Below, in pieces: positions 25,500 to 36,193 of a stretch of 58,834 bases of DNA. Source of the DNA: Aneurinibacillus aneurinilyticus ATCC 12856. Lineage in GTDB: Bacteria > Bacillota > Bacilli > Aneurinibacillales > Aneurinibacillaceae. Under the pieces are notes generated by a model. The model made no database searches, was not told the origin of the DNA, and saw only the letters and a list, made by a program, of their open reading frames with translations. The stretch covers positions 1-58,834 of the forward strand of contig NZ_KE952758.1 in the NCBI RefSeq assembly GCF_000466385.1, read 5' to 3'. Each line of letters opens with the position of its first letter. Position 1 is the first letter of the stretch. The position numbers and the translations under genes were made by a program.

Positions 25500-25523
25500 G
25501 TGCAAGTGGATAAAAATTTGCAC
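25500..25523. promoter_or_regulatory. Inverted repeat upstream of the DUF2225 gene
   Basis: GTGCAA (25500-25505) and TTGCAC (25518-25523) form a 12-base-spaced dyad in the AT-rich stretch between the pheS leader and the DUF2225 gene. Possible operator; the protein is unknown. Confidence 0.3.
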
Positions 25524-25618
25524 TTATGTACTTTTTCCTATCTTTACAATAAAATATAACCTATACTAACAATAGGTCCATTTTACTTAATTCATACACA
25601 CTATAAAAGGAGAAGCGC

Positions 25619-26347
25619 ATGAGTCGATTAGATACTATCCTCTATGACAAGAAGTTCACTTGTCCTCATTGTGAACATCACTTTACGAGCAAAAAAACAC
25701 GATTGCGCCGAAGCCATCCAATTAAGCGTGATCCCGATTTCTGCGAACATTATGACGACCATTCCGAAAATCCTATCCTCTATCATATTGTAGTCTGTCC
25801 CCGCTGCGGTTACTCTTTTAACGATCAATTCCGGAAGGAAGTACCGACACAGCTTCAGCAACTTACAGAAGAGAAAATCACGGCCAACTGGACACAAAAG
25901 GACTATACAGGCATTCGTACAATTCCAGAAGCGGTTGCCACCTATAAACTAGCTATTTTCGCAGCAGGTATCCACCATGAACCTCATTGTGTTATGGCTG
26001 GTTTATGCCTGCGTCTCGCCTGGCTGTATCGTTATCAGAACAAAAAGCCGGAAGAACGTAGATTTCTTACACTTGCACTAGGTGAATATGAAGCCTCTTA
26101 TCAGGAGGGCGACTATATGCGTGCCGGCATGTCCGAAATCAAATTGATTTATCTTATCGGCGAACTACATCGGCAGCTTGGTGACCACAATCAAGCGCTT
26201 CGTTTCTTCTCCAAAGTTATCGAACATCCGCTAAAAGTAAATGAACCGCAGATGGTTCGTGCAGCACGCGACCAATGGCAGAACATGCGTGAAGATATGA
26301 AGAATCGACAAAAGAAAGCGGATAAAAATCATACAGACATTACATAA
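25619..26347 (+). CDS. DUF2225 zinc-ribbon/TPR-like protein
   Basis: A 242-aa cytoplasmic protein. The N-terminal half carries two CxxC pairs, CPHC (C15, C18) and CPRC (C60, C63), typical of a zinc ribbon; the C-terminal half is helical with TPR-like repeats (about 100-225). DUF2225 has no settled function. ATG 25619 has AAAAGGAG upstream. It is convergent with rlmP, whose end is 10 bases away. Confidence 0.88.
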   Translation: MSRLDTILYDKKFTCPHCEHHFTSKKTRLRRSHPIKRDPDFCEHYDDHSENPILYHIVVCPRCGYSFNDQFRKEVPTQLQQLTEEKITANWTQKDYTGIRTIPEAVATYKLAIFAAGIHHEPHCVMAGLCLRLAWLYRYQNKKPEERRFLTLALGEYEASYQEGDYMRAGMSEIKLIYLIGELHRQLGDHNQALRFFSKVIEHPLKVNEPQMVRAARDQWQNMREDMKNRQKKADKNHTDIT

Positions 26348-26357
26348 GGCAGCGGAT

Positions 26358-27149
26358 TTATTTTGCCCGCTGCCTTATTGCTTCATACATTAAGATCGAC
26401 CCCGCAATCGCGGCATTCAGCGATTCAGCACGACCATGAATCGGAATGATGACATTCTGATCAGTAAGTTCCAGCACATCCTCTGAAATTCCACTGCCTT
26501 CGTTTCCAATAACGAGCGCAACTGGCCCTGTGTACATAACGTCTGTGTATGCCTTTGACTCCTTAAGATTGGTTCCAATCACACGCAAATCAGGATGCTC
26601 GCTTTTCATACGATGAATAAAATCAATAACATTCTCACGCCACACCGGCAGGTGAAAAAGCGAGCCCATTGTCGAACGGATGGTTTTGCTATTATACAGG
26701 TCCGCGCTGCCTTCACCGATAACTACGCCATCGAAGCCAGCCGCATCCGCGGTACGAATGAGCGTGCCGACATTGCCGGGATCCTGAAGCTTATCTAATA
26801 CAAGCAGCAGGCAGTCATCCGCGAGTACATCTGGCAAGGTAACACGCATCTTCGCTATAGCTAACATACCCTGAGGTGTCTTTGTCTCTGCCACTTTTTC
26901 CAGCACAGGGCGTGTTACCCAAAACAACTCCACATTTGGATATGTCTGCTGATAAGCGTTCAGCCATTCAGGCAATCTTGTCTCTTCTTCCACCAAAATT
27001 GCTTCTAGCGGAATGTCAGAGCGGCACGCCTCCTCTACAAGATGCATACCTTCTAACAAAAAGCGGCCCGTGCCTTCCCGGTCTTTTCGGGCGTGCAGCT
27101 TGGCCCACTGTTTTATGCGTGTATTTTGTACTGATGTAATCCTTTCCAT
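26358..27149 (-). CDS. rlmP: 23S rRNA 2'-O-methyltransferase RlmP (YsgA), SPOUT family
   Basis: A 263-aa TrmH/SpoU-type methyltransferase. The N-terminal RNA-binding substrate domain (about 1-100) is followed by the knotted SPOUT domain with LDKLQDPGNVGTLIRTADAAG, ALVIGNEGSGIS and IPIHGRAESLNAAIAGSI, the three SAM-binding motifs. B. subtilis YsgA (RlmP) methylates G2553 of 23S rRNA and is also encoded beside pheS, which supports this assignment over RlmB/TrmH. The SPOUT call is firm; the exact target nucleotide is inferred. Confidence 0.88.
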   Translation of the reverse strand: MERITSVQNTRIKQWAKLHARKDREGTGRFLLEGMHLVEEACRSDIPLEAILVEEETRLPEWLNAYQQTYPNVELFWVTRPVLEKVAETKTPQGMLAIAKMRVTLPDVLADDCLLLVLDKLQDPGNVGTLIRTADAAGFDGVVIGEGSADLYNSKTIRSTMGSLFHLPVWRENVIDFIHRMKSEHPDLRVIGTNLKESKAYTDVMYTGPVALVIGNEGSGISEDVLELTDQNVIIPIHGRAESLNAAIAGSILMYEAIRQRAK

Positions 27150-27180
27150 TACGATGCTCCTGCCCTGTATGTTCTGTCAT

Positions 27181-27837
27181 TTACGACTCTTCCTCGAATT
27201 TTTTCAAATCATCATTATGCCCAATTACGACAAGAATATCGCCCTCTTGAATCGTGTCTGTGGCGCTTGGCGCAATATTGAATGAATTGCCGCTCTTAAT
27301 AGCCATAACGTTCACTCCGAAACGGGCACGTACATCCAGCTCGGTCAAACTCTTGCCATCCATCGCCTCTGAAGCCGCAACCTCAGCAATGCTATACTCT
27401 TCAGCCAATTCAACGAAGTCCAGTACATTAGGCGAGATGAGATTATGGGCGACACGCAATCCCATATCACGTTCCGGAAATACGACGCGATCCGCACCCA
27501 CCTTGTACAGCACCTGTCCATGCCTCTCATTTTGTGCTTTAGCAACAATCATTTTTACGCCCAGTTCCTTCAAAATAAGCGTTGTTAGAATACTGGCTTG
27601 AATATCGGCTCCTATCGCTACGACAACAACATCGAAGTTACGGATCCCTACTTCTCTCAACGCCTGCTCATCCGTCGAATCGGCCTGTACGGCATGCGTA
27701 GCAATGTTGATATGATCCTGGATTCGTTCTTCATCCTCGTCCATAACCATAACATCATAGCCCATGCTATAGAGCGCCTGCGCTACGCTGGCGCCGAATC
27801 GGCCCATGCCGATAATCGCGTATGACTGACTGCCCAT
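27181..27837 (-). CDS. ktrA: KtrA/KtrC-type RCK potassium-channel regulator
   Basis: A 218-aa cytosolic subunit that gates a Ktr K+ channel in response to ATP/ADP and c-di-AMP. RCK_N carries the nucleotide motif GMGRFG (10-15) and VMDEDEER; RCK_C (about 135-218) follows with FGVNVMAIKSGN. The frame opens at 27846, but AAAGGGG is 8 bases before ATG 27837. No Ktr membrane partner is encoded nearby, so the channel subunit lies elsewhere. KtrA and KtrC cannot be separated by eye. Confidence 0.85.
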   Translation of the reverse strand: MGSQSYAIIGMGRFGASVAQALYSMGYDVMVMDEDEERIQDHINIATHAVQADSTDEQALREVGIRNFDVVVVAIGADIQASILTTLILKELGVKMIVAKAQNERHGQVLYKVGADRVVFPERDMGLRVAHNLISPNVLDFVELAEEYSIAEVAASEAMDGKSLTELDVRARFGVNVMAIKSGNSFNIAPSATDTIQEGDILVVIGHNDDLKKFEEES

Positions 27838-27959
27838 GCTCCCCACCCCTTTATAAATTCGCTTTTTATTATACCATTCGAGAGGGATGAAAATAAATCA
27901 TTCCGGTGAAACTATGGTACGAAGCGATTTTGTTATTACTGCGAAGGAGCGTGAACACA

Positions 27960-28175
27960 GTGAACATTTCCAACCTGGATTTACGTGCAGCAATTATGCA
28001 CAATATGCAGGGTTCATCTAAAGATGATGTCCGCCATACGATTGTGGATGCGATTACGAGTGGTGAGGAGAAAACCCTTCCCGGTCTGGGCGTATTATTC
28101 GAAATGGTCTGGCAGGAAGCGGATGAGCAGGAAAAAAACAAAATGGTAGACTGTATCCATCAGCATGTGCAGTAA
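27960..28175 (+). CDS. sspI: Small acid-soluble spore protein I
   Basis: A 71-aa minor SASP deposited in the spore core. The sequence NLDLRAAI, TIVDAITSGEEKTLPGLGVLFE and the DEQEKNKM helix match the SspI family over the full length. GTG 27960 is preferred: AAGGAG lies 10 bases upstream and the length then equals that of B. subtilis SspI. It is the clearest sign that the organism forms endospores. Forespore sigma-G control is expected, but I could not identify a convincing promoter. Confidence 0.93.
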   Translation: MNISNLDLRAAIMHNMQGSSKDDVRHTIVDAITSGEEKTLPGLGVLFEMVWQEADEQEKNKMVDCIHQHVQ

Positions 28176-28204
28176 TCCCATTAGCGAAAAATACAAAGCC
28201 AAAC

Positions 28205-28245
28205 AGAAAAAAACTCCTGAAAATAAATTTTCGGGAGTTTCTTTC
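28205..28245. terminator. Terminator between sspI and the M42 peptidase
   Basis: AAACTCC..GAAAAT pairs with ATTTTC..GGAGTTT; a T7 run follows on the minus strand and TTTCTTTC on the plus. It is stronger leftward. Confidence 0.82.
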
Positions 28246-28255
28246 ATGTAGTCGC

Positions 28256-29335
28256 TTAGTATTCACCACGTTTAATTTTAGCCACAGTATCTTCATCAAG
28301 CTTCTTGATGGTTTCAGTAATAAGTCTAGCGGCATTATCAATATCATCACGATGCAGAATAGCTGCATGGCTATGGATATAACGGGTAGCAATACCAATA
28401 ACGATGGATGGTACACCGTTGCCGTTCAGATGCATGCGCCCCGCATCCGTACCTCCGCGTGCCATCACATCATACTGAAATGGGATTCCGTTCTCTTCCG
28501 CTGTCTCCACCACCAGCTTACGCAAACCCGGATGACCGACCATAGATGCATCATACAATAACACCTGCGGTCCTTCCCCGATTTTGGACATGGCATCTCC
28601 TTCTTTAACTCCCGGAGTATCTCCGGCGATGCCGACATCCACTGCAAATGCGATATCAGGATTAACTGCAAATACGGATGTCTGCGCTCCGCGGAGTCCT
28701 ACTTCCTCCTGGACCGTTCCTACTCCATACACTGTGTTTGGATGATTTACATTCTGTAGCTGCTCCAAAGTTTGAATGGCTAAAGCAATACCAACACGAT
28801 TATCCCATGCTTTTGCCATCATGATTTTCGGATTCGTCATGACTGTAAACGGACAAATCGGAACGACCGTATCACCTGGACGTATACCATACTCTTCCGC
28901 CTGCTCTTTGCTCGAGGCACCAATGTCAATAAACATATCCTTCATCTCGACCGGCTTCTTACGTGCCTCCGGTGACAGAATATGCGGTGGAACAGAGCCG
29001 ATAACCCCTTCGATGACTCCGTTCCGGGTTTGAATAGCGACGCGCTGTGCCAGCATGACCTGCTCCCACCAACCACCAAGCGGCTGAAATTTAAGGAACC
29101 CTTTATCGGTAATCATCGTTACCATGAAACCTACTTCGTCAAGGTGGCCTGCCACCATAATTTTCGGTCCTTTATCTCCCTTGCGTGCCAACAGACTTCC
29201 CAGGTTGTCTGTTGTTACCTCGTCCGCATAAGGTTCTATGTACTTGCGCATAACTTCACGCACCTGGCGTTCATGTCCAGGTACACCGGGCGTTTCTGTG
29301 AGTTCTTTGTACATTTGCAGCGTTTTATCTTCCAC
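28256..29335 (-). CDS. ysdC: M42-family glutamyl aminopeptidase (YsdC-like)
   Basis: A 359-aa dinuclear metallo-aminopeptidase, probably a cytosolic oligomer. Metal-site motifs appear in order: [28 protein letters not shown] and HSHAAI. The frame extends to 29503, but GGGAGG is 7 bases before GTG 29335; the ATG at 29341 is too close to it. Its N-terminus then aligns with B. subtilis YsdC. The neighbouring ysdB reinforces the assignment. Confidence 0.9.
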   Translation of the reverse strand: MEDKTLQMYKELTETPGVPGHERQVREVMRKYIEPYADEVTTDNLGSLLARKGDKGPKIMVAGHLDEVGFMVTMITDKGFLKFQPLGGWWEQVMLAQRVAIQTRNGVIEGVIGSVPPHILSPEARKKPVEMKDMFIDIGASSKEQAEEYGIRPGDTVVPICPFTVMTNPKIMMAKAWDNRVGIALAIQTLEQLQNVNHPNTVYGVGTVQEEVGLRGAQTSVFAVNPDIAFAVDVGIAGDTPGVKEGDAMSKIGEGPQVLLYDASMVGHPGLRKLVVETAEENGIPFQYDVMARGGTDAGRMHLNGNGVPSIVIGIATRYIHSHAAILHRDDIDNAARLITETIKKLDEDTVAKIKRGEY

Positions 29336-29447
29336 AATCATACCTCCCGTTTGTTCTTTACAAGATATAGAATGCCAAGCTTTACCTTTCCTATTCCATA
29401 TTATCGCATACTTTATGCACATACTAAAAGGAAAAGGAGCAGATAAA

Positions 29448-29825
29448 GTGGCAAAGCGTATCTTTCTCAATTTCCTATACAAAATTGTCCTGTTTCCCGG
29501 CACATTGTATCTGCTATCGCTCGTGTTTCCGCGGCAGATAACGTTTAGCAGTGTTCAGCACTGGCTTGATGTCAGTTTTCTTCTGCTTATTATTGGTCTG
29601 ATTGCCGATGAAATCGTACTCGGCATGTTCGGCATTTATCTGGCAACCCTGCAAGGAGCAATAGCTATCGCAGCCATCGTCTATTTATCAGGATGGCTAT
29701 TTACAAACAGCCACATTACAGTTCTAGGCAGTATACTATCCGGAATTGTACTTGGCTCTATAGAATTTATTATGCACCGCTATCTTCGAACTGAACAAAA
29801 AAAGCGAAAGTTTCGCCCTGTCTAA
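29448..29825 (+). CDS. DUF2512 membrane protein (YndM-like)
   Basis: A 125-aa protein with four predicted helices: [56 protein letters not shown] and [15 protein letters not shown]. The pattern fits DUF2512. GTG 29448 has AAAAGGAGC 8 bases upstream; the open frame to the left of it is antisense to ysdC and not coding. C-terminal tail is basic (KKRKFR). Function unknown; predicted plasma membrane. Confidence 0.8.
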   Translation: MAKRIFLNFLYKIVLFPGTLYLLSLVFPRQITFSSVQHWLDVSFLLLIIGLIADEIVLGMFGIYLATLQGAIAIAAIVYLSGWLFTNSHITVLGSILSGIVLGSIEFIMHRYLRTEQKKRKFRPV

Positions 29826-29874
29826 CATTCACACATGCAATCAAACAAACCATGCAGAATCACCCATATAACAG

Positions 29875-29925
29875 AAAAAGACCCGTCGCACCTCCTTGAT
29901 AAGATAAGATGGACAGGTCCTTTTT
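29875..29925. terminator. Terminator between DUF2512 gene and radical SAM gene
   Basis: AAAAAG-ACC pairs with GGTCCTTTTT around a long loop containing a GTC/GAC pair; T-runs follow on both strands. Confidence 0.5.
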
Positions 29926-30031
29926 CTTCTTAATTTTTATAGGGCGTGTGTAAAAAGGGACGACAGACCTGCGCAGCGGAAGTTAACGCAGAAATTCGCA
30001 GCTATGTTTCCCGCACTTTTTGAAATGCCTC

Positions 30032-31798
30032 TTATACGAAAACCCGCTGCAATGCTGACAATGGGATGAAATAAGCGTTCGGTCTATCGCTCTCCTCCGG
30101 ATTATAATAGACGAGCAGCAATGTGCCTTCCTGCTTCATATCTCCTGACATCATATATGACGCCAGGTCAACCGGGAGAATTTCCAGCATTGTATGCTTG
30201 TGCAGTTGTTTCTCGTCCAATCCAAGCGCAGCAAATTTTTCCCCGGCGATTCCCGGCTGTTGTGCCAGTGCTTTCAACAGGCGGGATTGCTCTGTTTTCT
30301 CAATGTCATACGACCACCATACTTTGCGCGGTTTATATTTGTAGTTCATGAAGTAATCGTATTTCATCAGTGCCTCAATAATCGGTAAGCGCTCTGTATC
30401 CCTCCGTCTTAGGAACAAATGCAGCCGTGTAAATAAATCTTCAAGCTGATGTCCGATACGAGACCATCCCCTGGCTTCCCAGAAATCTCCAAACTCCTGG
30501 AAAAAGTCAAAAGCCGATGCGAATTCATGTTTCATTAGATATAACAATGTATGATCCATACGATGAGCGTTCCAATATTTTTCCAGAACATCTTCTACTC
30601 GCTTAATCCGAACGATATCACTGAATGGAAGCACACGATTCTCCAGTATTTCATATGGTGCATGATCCATATATTTATACTCGTATTTCTCTGCACTAAT
30701 ACGCATGCCTGTACCACGCAGCATCTTCAGAAAACCTAGCTGCAGCTCTTCAGGACGCAGCGCAAACACATCGTTGAACGTCTTGCGAAACGACATGTAG
30801 TCCTCTTCCGGCAAGCCTGCAATCAAGTCAAGATGCTGATCAATTTTCCCGCTCTCCTTAACTTTTGTAACCGTCCGAGCCAGCTTGGTAAAATTCTGTC
30901 TTCTCTTCACAATATCATTCGTCGCATCATTGGTGGACTGTACGCCAATCTCAAAACGGAAGATACCTGGTGGTGCATGTTCAGCTAGATAATCAAGCAC
31001 CTCTGGACGCATAATATCGGCGGTAATCTCAAATTGAAACACACAACCCTGATGGTTGTCGATTAGAAACTGAAAAATCTCTAGCGCATAGTCACGTTTA
31101 ATGTTGAATGTACGGTCAACAAATTTGATGAGCTTCGCCCCACTTTCAATCAAATGAAGCAAATCTCGTTTTGTACGTTCAATGTCGAAGTACCGTACAC
31201 CTACTTCGATGCTTGAGAGACAGAACTGACAGGAGAAAGGACAGCCCCGACTTGTTTCGAAATATGTCACCCGATTGCCGAGACTTTGCATATCTTCTTC
31301 AAAATAGAAAGGAGAAGGGATTTGGTTTAAATCCAGTTTAGGACGCGGTGGATTGATAATCGCCTCTCCATTCTTCCGATATGCGACCCCATAGACAAAA
31401 TGATATTTTTGTTCACCCTCAATTTCTTTGAGAAGATGATGAAACGTCTCTTCTCCTTCACCAACTACAATAAAGTCAATATCGGATAGACGATTCATCC
31501 AATATTCTACATCATACGAAACTTCAGGCCCGCCGAGTATGATTTTGACCTCGGGCATTACCTTTTTTAACATAGAAATAATCTGAATCGTTTCTTCGAT
31601 ATTCCAGATATAGCAGGAGAAACCGATGACATCCGGTTTGCGCTGAAATAAATCAGACACTACATTCATCGCTGGATCTTTGATGGTGTATTCTGTAAGC
31701 TCCACCTTGAAATCATCTTGACAGAATGCTTTCAAATAGCGCAATGCCAATGATGTATGGATATATTTAGCATTTAATGTCGTTACAAGTACATTCAT
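30032..31798 (-). CDS. B12-binding radical SAM protein with DUF4080
   Basis: A 588-aa protein: N-terminal cobalamin-binding-like domain (about 1-140), radical SAM core with CxxxCxxC at C186, C190, C193 (SRGCPFSCQFC) and a C-terminal DUF4080 domain. Members of this group are often predicted anaerobic sulfatase-maturase-like or methyltransferase enzymes, but the reaction is not established. The N-terminal B12 domain lacks an obvious DxHxxG motif, implying base-off or non-His coordination. ATG 31798 is preferred over TTG 31807 because GAGGGA abuts the TTG. Confidence 0.87.
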   Translation of the reverse strand: MNVLVTTLNAKYIHTSLALRYLKAFCQDDFKVELTEYTIKDPAMNVVSDLFQRKPDVIGFSCYIWNIEETIQIISMLKKVMPEVKIILGGPEVSYDVEYWMNRLSDIDFIVVGEGEETFHHLLKEIEGEQKYHFVYGVAYRKNGEAIINPPRPKLDLNQIPSPFYFEEDMQSLGNRVTYFETSRGCPFSCQFCLSSIEVGVRYFDIERTKRDLLHLIESGAKLIKFVDRTFNIKRDYALEIFQFLIDNHQGCVFQFEITADIMRPEVLDYLAEHAPPGIFRFEIGVQSTNDATNDIVKRRQNFTKLARTVTKVKESGKIDQHLDLIAGLPEEDYMSFRKTFNDVFALRPEELQLGFLKMLRGTGMRISAEKYEYKYMDHAPYEILENRVLPFSDIVRIKRVEDVLEKYWNAHRMDHTLLYLMKHEFASAFDFFQEFGDFWEARGWSRIGHQLEDLFTRLHLFLRRRDTERLPIIEALMKYDYFMNYKYKPRKVWWSYDIEKTEQSRLLKALAQQPGIAGEKFAALGLDEKQLHKHTMLEILPVDLASYMMSGDMKQEGTLLLVYYNPEESDRPNAYFIPLSALQRVFV

Positions 31799-31924
31799 GG
31801 AATACAATCCCTCATTCTAATTATAAACTTCTGTGTGATAGTATAGCATTTTTTTGCATCCTTTTTCTAATGAATCCGTATACAAAGAGTAGATGGATAC
31901 TTTTGCATGAAAAGAGGGAACATT

Positions 31925-32299
31925 ATGCTGCGTTTTCTGATGCTCTTAGCCATTATTGTCTTTATTGTATGGTGGTTTCAATATATCTTCAATCCGAAAC
32001 GACAGCTCCTGACGGCACATGAGAAGAAGCAAACATTTTTTCTCGATGACAGCGACAACGTACGCCGCAACCTTCTGCTTACATACAAGGGGGTCTTGTT
32101 CGAAGGTGAGAAATATCTAGGAAATACGGAAGAGCGGTTTACTGTGACCAAAATTTCAGTCTGGCCACGTCAACCGAATCGGCTGAAAGGTCTTACCCGT
32201 GACGACTTCTTCGAAATTACGGAAATTATTCAAAGAAGCTATCCGGATGCAGAAATCGAATGGGGAACACCGGTAAAGGAATTTTTGCAACATGAATGA
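31925..32299 (+). CDS. ysdB: YsdB-like sigma-W pathway protein
   Basis: A 124-aa protein with one N-terminal transmembrane helix (about 2-20) and a cytoplasmic domain containing LLTYKGVLFEGEKYLG and KGLTRDDFFEI, closely resembling B. subtilis YsdB. YsdB is a sigma-W regulon member of unknown function. ATG 31925 has GAGGGAAC 7 bases upstream; the open frame begins six codons earlier. The pairing with ysdC (3 kb away) is a rearranged version of the B. subtilis ysdB-ysdC order. Confidence 0.8.
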   Translation: MLRFLMLLAIIVFIVWWFQYIFNPKRQLLTAHEKKQTFFLDDSDNVRRNLLLTYKGVLFEGEKYLGNTEERFTVTKISVWPRQPNRLKGLTRDDFFEITEIIQRSYPDAEIEWGTPVKEFLQHE

Positions 32300-32373
32300 A
32301 AAAAACGCGGTCGTTGCCTTCCATCCTTTTTTTCGCTGGAAGGCCCGACGTCCGCCTGATGTCGCTTTTATCA

Positions 32374-32430
32374 AAAAATACCCGCCAAAGCTTCCTTGTT
32401 TATACACTCGGAAACTTGGCGGGCATTTTT
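32374..32430. terminator. Bidirectional terminator between ysdB and leuB
   Basis: CCCGCCAA (32382-32389) and TTGGCGGG (32416-32423) form the stem; T5 follows on plus and TATTTTTT on minus. A weaker hairpin (GCCTTCCA/TGGAAAGGC, about 32316-32345) precedes it. Confidence 0.85.
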
Positions 32431-32447
32431 ATTGATCAACCATCATA

Positions 32448-33542
32448 CTATGCCTGAACGTAGGCTTCACGCATAGCAGCAATGATTTTGTTTGTCATTT
32501 CTTCAGTTCCGACCGCTTCCTCTTTGTTAGAAGCGATATCTCCTGTACGCACGCCGGAATTCAGAACGTTATGCACGGCTTGTTCAATCGCATTCGCTGC
32601 TTTTTCAAGTCCAAATGAATATCTGAGCATCATGGCAGCCGACAAAATGGTTGCAGTCGGATTGGCGATACCTTTACCTGCAATATCCGGCGCTGAACCA
32701 TGTACAGGTTCATATAAACCAAAATTACCGTCTGCCAGCGATGCGGATGGAAGCATACCGATCGAGCCTGTCAGCATTGAGGCTTCATCACTTAGAATAT
32801 CACCGAACATGTTTTCCGTTACAATCGTATCGAACTGCTTCGGCCAACGAATGAGTTCCATCGCGCAAGAGTCAACTAACTGATGGCGCAATTCTACATC
32901 CGGATACTCAGGGGCAATCCGATCGACCACTTTGCGCCATAAGCGTGACGACTCCAGTACATTCGCTTTATCTACGGAAGTCAGCTTCTTGCTGCGCAAA
33001 CGCGCTACTTCGAATGCGCGTCGCACAATCCGCTCAATCTCATATTCATAATAGATTAGTTCATCGGAAGCAACTTCGCCTTTTTCCGTCTCATAGCGTT
33101 TCTTTTCGCCGAAATATAGACCCCCGGTCAACTCACGGATAACCATAAGGTCGACACCTTGTACGACTTCTTCTCGCAATGCCGATACACCAACCATACA
33201 ATCCAACATAAAGGCTGGGCGAAGGTTAGCATATAGGCCAAGCTCCTTACGAATACCAAGCAATCCTGTTTCCGGACGAAGGTGAGCCGGATTATTATCC
33301 CACTTCGGTCCTCCAACCGCACCTAGCAGCACAGCATCAGAACGCCGCGCTTTCTCTAACGTATCCTGCGGCAGCGGCGTGCCATCCTCATCGATGGCAC
33401 ATCCGCCCAAACGCGCATATTCAAACGAAAAACTAACTCCTTCAAGCTCTTCGACTACTTTCATTACATTGACCGCCTGCTCGATGACCTCCGGCCCGAT
33501 GCCGTCTCCTGGCAGAACGGTGATGGTAAAGTTTTGACTCAT
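32448..33542 (-). CDS. leuB: 3-isopropylmalate dehydrogenase
   Basis: A 364-aa NAD-dependent enzyme that oxidatively decarboxylates 3-isopropylmalate in leucine synthesis. N-terminal [11 protein letters not shown], the substrate helix [28 protein letters not shown] and [17 protein letters not shown] with the metal-binding aspartates are all present. It is the last gene of the ilv-leu operon. Unlike B. subtilis, no leuC or leuD follows before the terminator. Confidence 0.97.
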   Translation of the reverse strand: MSQNFTITVLPGDGIGPEVIEQAVNVMKVVEELEGVSFSFEYARLGGCAIDEDGTPLPQDTLEKARRSDAVLLGAVGGPKWDNNPAHLRPETGLLGIRKELGLYANLRPAFMLDCMVGVSALREEVVQGVDLMVIRELTGGLYFGEKKRYETEKGEVASDELIYYEYEIERIVRRAFEVARLRSKKLTSVDKANVLESSRLWRKVVDRIAPEYPDVELRHQLVDSCAMELIRWPKQFDTIVTENMFGDILSDEASMLTGSIGMLPSASLADGNFGLYEPVHGSAPDIAGKGIANPTATILSAAMMLRYSFGLEKAANAIEQAVHNVLNSGVRTGDIASNKEEAVGTEEMTNKIIAAMREAYVQA

Positions 33543-33560
33543 GCCACGTTTCCTTCCTCT

Positions 33561-35102
33561 CTACATCACAACTTCTTCTACGGCATCGCTCCGGCGCGCG
33601 ATAAGCTTATTCAGTGCGCCCAAATAAGCTTTGGCACTCGCTTCCAGTATATCCGTGCTAACTCCACGGCCCTGGACTGTACGCTCCCCGTTCTCTTGCG
33701 AGAGACGCACATATACTTCACCAAGTGCATCTTTGCCGTGAGTGATCGATACAATCTTATAGTCTTCCAGCACAACATCCTCGTTCGTTACCCGATCAAT
33801 CGCTTTATAAATGGAATCGACGGAACCATTTCCGCATGCAGCTTCTTCAAGCACTTCACCCGCAGCAGTACGTACGCGTATGCTTGCCGTCGGCACGGAA
33901 TTATTGCCGTATGATAGCTGAATATTTTCCAGAATATATGCTTCAGGAACGTCAACCAGCTTAGAATCAATAAGCGCAACAATGTCCTCATCGCTCACAT
34001 CTTTCTTGCGGTCACACAAATCCTTGAAGCGAGTAAATGCTTCATTTAACTCTTCCTGGCCTAATTCATATCCAAGTTCTACCAACCTATCTTTAAAAGC
34101 GGCACGGCCAGAAAGCTTGCCAAGTACAAGACGCGTTGCCTTAACGCCTACACGTTCCGGACGAATAATCTCATACGTGCTTGATTCTTTCAGCATACCA
34201 TCCTGATGAATACCAGACTGATGCGCAAACGCATTGGCCCCTACGACGGCCTTATTCCCCGGTACAAACATACCTGTTAAGCGACTAACAAGCTTACTGG
34301 TGCGTGCAATCTCTTCCAGTTTTAGATTAGTCGTGGCCTGATAGAAATCTTTGCGCGTATCAATAGCAAGCGCCACCTCTTCCAGCGCAGCGTTACCAGC
34401 CCGTTCACCGATGCCGTTAATCGTTCCTTCTACCTGGGTTGCCCCTGCTTCAATGGCGGCCAGCGTATTCGCAACCGCCATGCCCAGGTCATTATGACAG
34501 TGGCAACTCAATCGCACATTCTCAATGCCCCGGACATTGTTCTGCAACTGGGTGAAAATATTTCCATACTCCGCTGGTGTCGTATATCCTACCGTATCCG
34601 GAATATTGACGATACGGGCACCTGCATCCACAACCGCCTGCACTACTTCAATTAGGTAGGGGAGTTCGGTACGTGAACCATCCTCGCACGAGAACTCTAC
34701 CAAATCAAAGTATTTTCTCGCATGCTTTACTGCAGCTACTGCATTTTCAATGACCTGTTCCTTTGTCATGTTCAGCTTATACTTCCGATGGATAGGGGAA
34801 GTCGCAAGAAATGTATGCAGGCAAGCCGACTCGGCATCACGCAGAGCTTCCCATGCTTTGTCAATATCCTGCAGACGTGCGCGGGATAAGCTTACGATAG
34901 TCGAATTTTTTACCCGCTTTGCAATATTGCGGATGGACTGTAAATCCCCGGGGGAGGCGGCGGCAAAGCCAGCTTCAATCCGATTCACCCCCAGGCGCTC
35001 TAGTTGCAGAGCAATTTCCATTTTCTCATTTGTGCTTAAATTGACACCCGGAGACTGTTCACCGTCCCGCAGGGTGGTATCAAAAATCTCAATCGTACGC
35101 AT
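33561..35102 (-). CDS. leuA: 2-isopropylmalate synthase
   Basis: A 513-aa enzyme that condenses 2-ketoisovalerate with acetyl-CoA, committing carbon to leucine. The HMGL-like TIM barrel has DTTLRDGEQSPG (8-19) and the metal-binding HCHNDLG; the C-terminal LeuA dimer/regulatory domain (about 390-505) confers leucine feedback inhibition. Start ATG 35102 with GGAGGTG upstream; leuB follows after 18 bases. Confidence 0.97.
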   Translation of the reverse strand: MRTIEIFDTTLRDGEQSPGVNLSTNEKMEIALQLERLGVNRIEAGFAAASPGDLQSIRNIAKRVKNSTIVSLSRARLQDIDKAWEALRDAESACLHTFLATSPIHRKYKLNMTKEQVIENAVAAVKHARKYFDLVEFSCEDGSRTELPYLIEVVQAVVDAGARIVNIPDTVGYTTPAEYGNIFTQLQNNVRGIENVRLSCHCHNDLGMAVANTLAAIEAGATQVEGTINGIGERAGNAALEEVALAIDTRKDFYQATTNLKLEEIARTSKLVSRLTGMFVPGNKAVVGANAFAHQSGIHQDGMLKESSTYEIIRPERVGVKATRLVLGKLSGRAAFKDRLVELGYELGQEELNEAFTRFKDLCDRKKDVSDEDIVALIDSKLVDVPEAYILENIQLSYGNNSVPTASIRVRTAAGEVLEEAACGNGSVDSIYKAIDRVTNEDVVLEDYKIVSITHGKDALGEVYVRLSQENGERTVQGRGVSTDILEASAKAYLGALNKLIARRSDAVEEVVM

Positions 35103-35135
35103 TCCCTGGCACCTCCACAGTTTTGGTTTCTCTCC

Positions 35136-36155
<1,020 letters not shown>

Positions 36156-36193
36156 TTATATTATTTAATGAATTGAAAACATAATGATGAATA

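Noticed and set aside
27840-27959. Possible sigma-G promoter of sspI
   Set aside because: TGAAAA and GAAACTA are present but the spacing (14) does not fit the sigma-G consensus, so no site was called.
29336-29503. Upstream extension of the M42 peptidase
   Set aside because: Unconserved residues; the SD points to GTG 29335.
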